NCBI GenBank assembly: GCA_947179155.2
Contig: OX359273.1
Span: 17,802,875-17,866,874 of the forward strand
Source of the DNA: Hedera helix
Taxonomy: Eukaryota; Streptophyta; Magnoliopsida; Apiales; Araliaceae
Length of the DNA stretch: 64,000 nt
Reading direction: 5' to 3'
Shown: one piece after another, positions 57,740 through 64,000 of the stretch
Layout: every line of letters begins with the position of its first letter
Numbering within the stretch: the stretch's first letter is position 1
Translations under genes and position numbers: made by a program
Notes under the pieces: model-generated
Databases searched by the model: none
What the model was told of the DNA's origin: nothing
What the model saw: only the letters and a program-made list of their open reading frames with translations

Positions 57740-60700
57740 ATGCACACGAGATCTAAAGGTCCGGAACTAGAGCCTTACGAAGACGACATAGAACGAAGGT
57801 TCCGTAGAATTCGCACTTATATTCGGACGACTCTAGAAAATCAAGAAAGAATGGCTGAGGAAGATCAGAAAACACTGCGGGAGTATGCTATGCCACAAGT
57901 GACGGAAATTCAGTCTAGCATCACAAGGCCTGCCATCACAGCAGCAAATTTTGAGATCAAGCCCCGAACTATTCAGATGATCCAAAACTCGGTTCAGTTT
58001 GGGGGTTTGCCGAATGATGATCCCAACGACCACATTGTCGGCTTCTTGGAGATATGCGACACATTCAAGTACAATGGGGTGACGGAGGATGCTATTAGAC
58101 TAAGGCTATTCCCATTCACACTGAGAGACAAAGCCAAGAGCTGGTTACATTCCTTGCCGGCAGGATCCATTACAACGTGGAATGATTTGGCACAAAAATT
58201 TCTTGCCAAATTCTTTCCACCAGCAAAGACGGCAAAGATGCGGAACGATATCACTTCTTTCGTTCAGCACGATTCGGAATCACTGTATGAAGCTTGGGAG
58301 CGGTTCAAAGATTTGCTACGGAGATGTCCACATCATGGAATTCCTAAGTGGTTGCAAGTTCAAACCTTCTACAATGGTCTATTCAGTCAGATTAGGACAA
58401 ACATAGATGCAGCAGCTGGTGGAGCATTGATGGGAAAGAATATTGAAGAAGCGTACAACCTGCTTGAGAATATGGCAGCGAACAACTATCAATGGCCTAC
58501 AGCTAGAACTCATCAACCAAGAGCAGCAGGTATTTATGAGGTGGATGCCATGACAGCCTTCTCGGCACAACTTTCTGCCATGTCAAAGAAAATAGACGCT
58601 ATGGGAACGCAGAAAAATCAGCTGGAGACAGTTTGTGAGATTTGTGCAGGAGATCACTCAACAGAACATTGTGCTATTAATTCAGAGTCTGCGCAGTTTA
58701 TTGGAAATCAAAACAGACAGCCGCAATATGGGAATAATGCAAATAATTACAATCCGGGATGGAGGAACCATCCGAATTTTGCGTGGAGCAATAATCAGAT
58801 GCAAACGCAAAATCAAGCTCTAAGACATCAATACCCACAACAGCAACAACCTGATAAGCTATCACAAATGGAAGAAGTACTAGCGAAATTGTCAAACCAA
58901 TTAAATCAATTTGACGTAAATTCAAAAAATCAAGCAGCTGCAATAAGGAACCTGGAAACTCAACTCGGTCAGATCCATAGTGCTATTAACAACCGACCAC
59001 AAGGTTCTTTACCAAGTGATACTGAGAAGAACCCAAAAGGAGAGGGTAATGCACACTGTAAGGCAATCACATTGAGAAGTGGGACAGAATTATCAGAAAC
59101 AGTCAAGGAGAACTCAAAGCAACCACAAGATGTCGAAGCAAGTGAGGATGCAGACCTATCCAAGAAAACGGAGAAACCCGTGGAAAAACCCGAAGGAGTC
59201 AAGCTGAATCCCTATGTTCCCCCAGTACCATTCCCTCAGCGACTTAAAAAGGCAAAAGCAGACAAACAATTCTCAAAGTTTCTAGAGGTATTCAAGAAAC
59301 TTCAAATCAACATACCTTTTGCGGAAGCTCTAGAACAAATGCCAAACTATGTGAAATTCATGAAGGATATCTTGTCAAGAAAGAGAAAGGTGGAAGATTT
59401 TGAAACAGTCGCACTGACAGAGGAATGTAGTGCCATTTTGCAGAATAAATTGTCGCCCAAACTAAGAGATCCAGGCAGTTTCACAATACCATGCACAATT
59501 GGCGACAAGTTCTTTGGGAAAGCTTTGTGTGATCTGGGGGCCAGTATTAATCTGATGCCACTCTCCATATATCAGCAGTTAGGCCTGCAAGAAGTGAAAC
59601 CAACCAATGTGACTTTACAGCTGGCAGACAGGTCATTGACACATCCAAGAGGAATAGTGGAGGACATATTGGTGAAAGTAGAGAAATTCATCTTTCCGGC
59701 AGACTTCATAGTATTGGACTTCGAAGAAGACAAAGAAATTCCGATTATACTTGGGCGTCCATTTTTGGCTACGGGTAGAACTTTGATAGATGTGCAAAAA
59801 GGGGAGCTGACTATGAGGGTACATGATCAAGAGGTAACTTTTAATGTTTTCAAAGCTATGAAATTCCCAAAGGAAGCAGAGGAATGTTTAAAAATTGATT
59901 GGTTAGAAGTAGCGGTGGACGAAGTTTCTGAGGTGAATTGTAATGCGGATCCACTTGTAACGGCTTTAGTTAATCCTATAGCTGCAGATTTTCCAGCCCC
60001 ATTTGAGTTTGTGCAGCTGTTGAATGCATATACACCGCGCTTACAGACGGGCAGGAAATTTGAGCCTTTAAGTCATTCTGAGAAAGCAAAAACCCATGAC
60101 AAGACATCTATAGAAGAACCACCAGTTTTGGAGTTGAAACAGTTGCCAACCCATTTGAGGTATTCTTATTTGGGGAATTCTTCTACACTGCCGGTAATTA
60201 TTTCCGCTTCACTTGATGAGTTACAAGAGACAAAGTTGCTAAGGGTATTGCGGGAATTCAAAACTGCCATTGGATGGACCATAGCAGACATCAAGGGAAT
60301 TAGCCCATCTCTATGTATGCACAAAATCCTGCTTGAGAAGGATGCCAAACCAAGGTTGATCCGTTGGATTCTTCTACTTCAGGAATTTGATCTTGAGATT
60401 CGGGATAGGAAGGGATCCAAGAACCAAGTAGCAGACCATCTTTCTCGACTGGAAAATTCGCAGCAAGACCAAAGAGATCAGGTATTGATAAATGAGTCAT
60501 TTCCCGATGAGCAATTATTCTATATAGCAAAGGAAGCTCCTTGGTATGCGGATTACGTCAATTACATCGTCAGTGGTGTACTTCCATATGACCTGAGTTA
60601 TCAGCAGAAAAAGAGGTTCCTACATGATGTCAAGCAATACTTTTGGGACGAACCTTTTTTTTTTCGCCAATGTGCTGACCAGATGGTAAGACGATGTGTG

Positions 60701-61828
60701 GCTAGGGAGGAAGTCGAAGGCATTTTACAACACTGCCATTCATCTCTGTATGGAGGTCACTATGGAGGTGATAGGACGGCTGCAAAGATTCTCCAATCAG
60801 GATTCTATTGGCCAACAATGTTCAAAGATGCTCACGAATTCGGAAAGAGGTGTGATCGTTGTCAACGGGTTGGAAACATATCAAATCGGCAAGAAATGCC
60901 ATTGAATTCAATCTTGGAAGTGGAAATATTCGATGTATGGGGGATTGATTTCATGGGACCGTTCCAGTCTTCACTCAATAACAAGTATATTTTAGTGGGG
61001 GTGGATTATGTCTCTAAATGGGTGGAAGCAGTGGCATTACCGACCAATGATGCCAAGGTCGTTCTAACTTTCTTGCGCAAGAACATATTTATGAGATTTG
61101 GGACACCAAGGGCGATGATCAGTGATGGGGGGTCACACTTCTGCAACAGATATTTTGCCGCTCTTCTCACAAAGTATGGTGTACGACATAAAGTTGCAAC
61201 AGCATATCACCCGCAGACGAGTGGACAAGCCGAGATTACAAATAGAGAAGTCAAGCGGATTTTGGAAAAAATAGTCAACCCGACCCGCAAAGACTGGTCC
61301 AGCAAGCTTGATGAAGCTCTTTGGGCATACCGCACTGCATACAAAACTCCCATAGGCATGTCTCCATATAGGCTCGTCTACGGAAAAGCATGCCATCTCC
61401 CAGTAGAATTGGAGCACAACGCATATTGGGCGATTAAGAGGCTCAATTTTGAGTCACAGGCTGTAGGAGAAAGGAGGCTTCTGCAATTAAATGAATTGGA
61501 TGAATTCCGGATGAACGCCTATGAAAATGCCAAAATGTACAAAGAGAAAGTCAAAAAGTGGCATGACAAGCGTATCGTTGAGCGAACATTCGAACCGGGT
61601 CAATCGGTGCTACTATTCAATTCAAAACTCAAGCTTTTCCCGGGCAAGTTGAAATCCAGATGGTCAGGACCGTTTACGATCACGAACGTCTTCCCATACG
61701 GTGCAATTGAAGTGATTGACCCTCGTTCTCAGGCAACGTTTAAAGTTAATGGGCAAAGACTTAAGCATTATTGGGGCGGCAACGTGGATCGACAACGGAT
61801 CTCCGTAACCCTGTCCGAGCCAACTTAA
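57740..61828 (+). CDS. Athila Gag-protease-integrase polyprotein lacking RT
   Basis: Intact 1362-codon frame. The start is taken at ATG 57740 (MHTRSKGP); the frame is open 28 codons further up, but that part has no Athila gag text. Gag: residues ~60-290, with RDKAKSWLHSLPAGS; zinc knuckle CEICAGDHSTEHC at 299-311; long Gln/Asn-rich linker; aspartic protease with DLGAS at 598. At residue 868 the text jumps from the start of RT directly to the last ~35 residues of RNase H (RLIRWILLLQEFDLEI). Integrase is complete: zinc region H998-C1041, catalytic D1070, D1129, E1165 with exactly 35 residues between the last two. The missing part is 401 codons (1203 bp in B). Such a protein could make particles and integrate, but not reverse transcribe; whether it is expressed is unknown. 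Confidence 0.93.
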   Translation: MHTRSKGPELEPYEDDIERRFRRIRTYIRTTLENQERMAEEDQKTLREYAMPQVTEIQSSITRPAITAANFEIKPRTIQMIQNSVQFGGLPNDDPNDHIVGFLEICDTFKYNGVTEDAIRLRLFPFTLRDKAKSWLHSLPAGSITTWNDLAQKFLAKFFPPAKTAKMRNDITSFVQHDSESLYEAWERFKDLLRRCPHHGIPKWLQVQTFYNGLFSQIRTNIDAAAGGALMGKNIEEAYNLLENMAANNYQWPTARTHQPRAAGIYEVDAMTAFSAQLSAMSKKIDAMGTQKNQLETVCEICAGDHSTEHCAINSESAQFIGNQNRQPQYGNNANNYNPGWRNHPNFAWSNNQMQTQNQALRHQYPQQQQPDKLSQMEEVLAKLSNQLNQFDVNSKNQAAAIRNLETQLGQIHSAINNRPQGSLPSDTEKNPKGEGNAHCKAITLRSGTELSETVKENSKQPQDVEASEDADLSKKTEKPVEKPEGVKLNPYVPPVPFPQRLKKAKADKQFSKFLEVFKKLQINIPFAEALEQMPNYVKFMKDILSRKRKVEDFETVALTEECSAILQNKLSPKLRDPGSFTIPCTIGDKFFGKALCDLGASINLMPLSIYQQLGLQEVKPTNVTLQLADRSLTHPRGIVEDILVKVEKFIFPADFIVLDFEEDKEIPIILGRPFLATGRTLIDVQKGELTMRVHDQEVTFNVFKAMKFPKEAEECLKIDWLEVAVDEVSEVNCNADPLVTALVNPIAADFPAPFEFVQLLNAYTPRLQTGRKFEPLSHSEKAKTHDKTSIEEPPVLELKQLPTHLRYSYLGNSSTLPVIISASLDELQETKLLRVLREFKTAIGWTIADIKGISPSLCMHKILLEKDAKPRLIRWILLLQEFDLEIRDRKGSKNQVADHLSRLENSQQDQRDQVLINESFPDEQLFYIAKEAPWYADYVNYIVSGVLPYDLSYQQKKRFLHDVKQYFWDEPFFFRQCADQMVRRCVAREEVEGILQHCHSSLYGGHYGGDRTAAKILQSGFYWPTMFKDAHEFGKRCDRCQRVGNISNRQEMPLNSILEVEIFDVWGIDFMGPFQSSLNNKYILVGVDYVSKWVEAVALPTNDAKVVLTFLRKNIFMRFGTPRAMISDGGSHFCNRYFAALLTKYGVRHKVATAYHPQTSGQAEITNREVKRILEKIVNPTRKDWSSKLDEALWAYRTAYKTPIGMSPYRLVYGKACHLPVELEHNAYWAIKRLNFESQAVGERRLLQLNELDEFRMNAYENAKMYKEKVKKWHDKRIVERTFEPGQSVLLFNSKLKLFPGKLKSRWSGPFTITNVFPYGAIEVIDPRSQATFKVNGQRLKHYWGGNVDRQRISVTLSEPT

Positions 61829-62835
61829 GCAAAAGGGAGAAAGTCAGGCTGAAAGACTCTAAATCAAGCGCTTGTTGGGAGGCAACCCAACCGTAGTATC
61901 GCTTTCGAAATTTATTTTCAATTTTTATTATTCTTTAGTTAATTTAGTCAAAATTATAGGATTTATTCAATTTCTAGCTTAGGTTAAGTTTTTATGATTA
62001 AGTTCAACTAATTCTTGCTTATTCTTATATCCTTGCAGCTAAAGACTTCATTGATTGGAGCTTAAAAGTCAGAAAATGCAGCAGTTAATAGATTTGCAGG
62101 TTTCAGCACGGCGCCCCGGCGGATTTTTTACACTGAGGTATTGCGCCCCAGCGCAGTAAGGCGCCCCGGCGAGACCAGAACGCGCCCCCAGCGAGAAGCT
62201 TGCAGTTAGATAGCGCCCCGCCGGAAATATCGCGCCCCCAACGAAAACCTCTCGGTCACACAGTGCCCCGGCGCAATTACAAGACAAAATTCAAGCGCCT
62301 CGGCGCCACAGTCGTAATTCAGTTTTTAAAAAACACCCAATTCCCACGCCCGAAAGAATTAAATCCTAAACCCATTCGGCTCCTTCTTCTCCCTCGTAAG
62401 CTCCCAACCTCTCTTCTTCCTCTTCTTCGTCTAAACCCTACAAAACCTTAGAACAAAACCTTCATCTCTCTTTCTCTCGCAAGCCTCAAGCACCTTTACG
62501 CCTCCATTACGGAAACCAAGCACTCATCTCCTTCTCTCTCTGTTCCTCTCTCACGGGTGATTTCCAAAGTTGGGGTTTGGGGAACAATTCCGATTAGTAG
62601 CATTCAAGCATTCAATTCAAGGTATCAAACATAAGCAATTTATACATGTACTGATTTCATTCTTTCAAGTTTAGTAGCTGTTGTTGGTACTTTGATTACT
62701 TGTTTTGGGATTTCCCAGTGGTTTGTGTTGGCCACTGGAGGAGAATTGGTGGCTCGGTGGGAGTAAACGGAGTAAAAGCGCAGAGTATCAATTAGTCCAA
62801 GAAATTTTTGATTGTAAAAATTCACAACATTTTGG
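61829..62835 (+). other. Athila F1 3' non-coding region
   Basis: Follows the pol stop and holds the conserved GGGAGGCAACCCAACC block and the GC-rich repeat array (62111-62310). ORF2, present here in B, is absent. From about 62340 to 62835 is pyrimidine-rich, then plain sequence without genes. It ends where the 32-bp LTR stump begins. Confidence 0.75.
62111..62310 (+). repeat. GC-rich degenerate repeat, about 50-bp period (Athila F1)
   Basis: Eight cores at 62111, 62143, 62161, 62182, 62213, 62232, 62263 and 62295: GCGCCCCGGCG, GCGCCCCAGCG, GCGCCCCCAGCGA, GCGCCCCGCCG, GCGCCCCCAACGA, GTGCCCCGGCG, GCGCCTCGGCG. Starts at 62111, 62161, 62213 and 62263 give steps of 50, 52 and 50; 62182 and 62232 are 50 apart. 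So two alternating core types share one ~50-bp unit. Confidence 0.88.
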
Positions 62836-62867
62836 GTGTGAATTCCATATATCTAAATCGGACAACA
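62836..62867 (+). repeat. Remnant of 3' LTR of Athila F1 (32 bp)
   Basis: Identical to the last 32 bp of the 5' LTR (57533-57564) and directly followed by the target duplication. The preceding sequence is unrelated to the LTR, so about 1.2 kb of LTR are missing. Confidence 0.93.
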
Positions 62868-62872
62868 GGATC

Positions 62873-64000
62873 CACCAGTAGTTTCTGAGCCAACAGATGC
62901 TCTGGCTGAGGGGGAGACTCACGAAGGTAATTCAGTCCCTTCAGCCACAATGAATAATGATGAATAGGATGACATTGAAATAGTGGCCGTTGGAAAAAAT
63001 GAGCAAAGGCATCTTAACTACAACTGCCTGCTGAAATTTATGCCACTGATGCCATTCCACCAAGCTCTGGTGCACAATGCATGGGATCAGGTCTTCTGGA
63101 CGTTCAAAGCATACCCAAATGTGGTGATTATAGCTCAAGGCTATCCTCAGAACCTATTTTTTGCCCAGAAGCTCATTTCAGGCAGCCCCTTTTCACATTC
63201 TTTAGGGCAAAAGGCATATTTTATCCCCCTATCCCTCATTCAAATTCATACACCCTCACGAATGTTCAATAAATTTGAGGAGTCCTCAAATACCAACTCT
63301 GCATCAAACTCTACGATCAACACTTCTTTGATCGTAGAGTCTCCACCTTCCACGACTGTTGGTCACGAAAGCTCAAATAATCAAAACGTAGAGTGCCCTC
63401 CAAACTCTCCCGAAATTCTGCCTACTTAGCAAATAATGCCTCCGGTTCCATCTTCAAGACTCCTCTTAACCTACGAGGATATTCCCTCCACCTCTGGTCA
63501 CGAATACTCTCACATTCCAAGCTCTACGGCTGACCATGGACAATCATCTCAACTCCTCCAGCAAATTCTAGACAAGGTATCTCGGCTTCCTACAACTGAG
63601 GGCTTAACTGACTTGACAAGCCATATCCATACAGAGATACAGAAAGACCTGGCATTGAAATCTCACAACATTCAATGTAGAATGGACGATGTCATTGATG
63701 CTGCCAACGATCTCTCTAACAGCCTGAATAAACAATTCTCCACAAGATTAAGGCAGTTAACGGCAGCAGTCTCTGAAAATCTCCAAGAAAGGGATAAAAA
63801 ATTTCTGGAAGCCTTAAACAAACATCCGCAGGCCATTGTCGTTCTTTAAGAAACTAATGACAAATCTATCACTCTCCTCAGCAATGAGATCATTGCCTTG
63901 AAGAACTCTCTCACAGAACAACAACATCGGTCGAATGACACTTTGTCATTAGTGGAGCAAAAACAAATAATGGCTGACGAACAACTCCAAGCCCACCAAG
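62873..64000 (+). pseudogene. Copia F ORF3, part 2 (after Athila insertion)
   Basis: Continues part 1 in the same frame. Blocks: acidic linker, a folded-looking segment (CLLKFMPLMPFHQALVHNAW, WTFKAYPNVVIIAQGYP), a Ser/Thr-rich linker with repeated TCTACGA / CGTAGAG motifs, then a helical, Leu/Gln-rich C-terminal part likely to form a coiled coil (QLLQQILDKVSRLP, DAANDLSNSLNKQF). TAG stops at about 62962 and 63427 and TAA at 63847 break it. It runs on past the window end. I do not recognise a catalytic domain. Confidence 0.72.

Larger units (their letters stand above)
56300..62867 (+). mobile_element. Athila element F1, RT-deleted, 3' LTR reduced to 32 bp
   Basis: 5' LTR 56300-57564, primer site 57571-57588, intact ORF 57740-61828, GC-rich repeat 62111-62310, LTR stump 62836-62867. 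Perfect 5-bp target duplication GGATC at 56295-56299 and 62868-62872. It lies inside ORF3 of copia F. No ORF2 remains and no polypurine tract is evident. The absence of stops over 1362 codons indicates a recent insertion. Confidence 0.95.
50179..64000 (+). mobile_element. SIRE-like copia element F, continues beyond window
   Basis: Ty1/copia of the SIRE/Maximus type by its domain order (long gag with C-terminal coiled coil, PR, INT, RT, then a long extra ORF), LTR of about 0.95 kb and tRNA-Met primer site. The left boundary is put where homology of E to C stops (50173-50180). No TG start is visible there, so the 5' LTR may be slightly truncated. Athila element F1 (56300-62867) splits ORF3. The 3' LTR lies outside the window. 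Confidence 0.88.

Overview
The window is plant nuclear DNA, most likely from a eudicot with a repeat-rich genome. It is AT-rich and consists almost entirely of nested LTR retrotransposons, with one DNA transposon. I found no convincing host gene, no functional tRNA or rRNA gene, and no CRISPR array. The evidence is family-typical plant Ty3/gypsy (Tekay-like chromovirus, Athila, Ogre/Tat) and Ty1/copia (SIRE-like and a Tork/Angela-like) domains, primer-binding sites, polypurine tracts, TG...CA LTR ends and target-site duplications (TSDs).

Layout, left to right. (A) 1-2360, minus: gag-pol fragment of a Tekay-like chromovirus. (B) 2361-11622, minus: Athila element with 3' LTR, downstream ORF2 and decayed gag-pol; its 5' end is cut off by element C. 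(C) 11623-21717, plus: Tekay-like chromovirus with a complete 3.6-kb 5' LTR, an extra coiled-coil ORF ahead of gag, gag-pol ending in a chromodomain, a polypurine tract and the first 528 bp of the 3' LTR. (D) 21718-38368, minus: old copia element with a 1.79-kb left LTR, decayed pol/gag with an internal tandem duplication, and a right LTR. It carries three insertions: a 3.9-kb solo LTR (29554-33477, TSD TATAA), an Ogre/Tat solo LTR (35039-37141, TSD TTCAC) and a 992-bp CACTA transposon (37326-38317, TSD TAT). (E) 38369-50178, plus: second chromovirus related to C but older, its 5' LTR split by a 4.4-kb solo LTR (39809-44238), with decayed pre-gag ORF, gag and pol. (F) about 50179 to the window end, plus: SIRE-like copia element (LTR, gag, pol, long ORF3). 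Its ORF3 is split by an Athila element (F1, 56300-62867, TSD GGATC).

The youngest feature by its coding state is F1. It has an uninterrupted 1362-codon ORF encoding Gag, protease and a complete integrase, but reverse transcriptase and most of RNase H were removed by an in-frame 1203-bp deletion at a 12-bp microhomology. Its 3' LTR is reduced to 32 bp.

The main unexplained signals are: GC-rich palindromic islands, sharing a GCGCCGGGGCGC-type core, in LTRs of otherwise unrelated families; dense arrays of perfect AT hairpins inside the chromovirus LTRs; the coiled-coil pre-gag ORF shared by C and E; an apparently inherited RT frameshift in C and E; a recurrent 9-mer, ACTCTACGA, in both orientations in the SIRE-like element; and a tRNA-like A/B-box pair inside the CACTA element. 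All identities and ages are from reading by eye; no alignment or database search was run.
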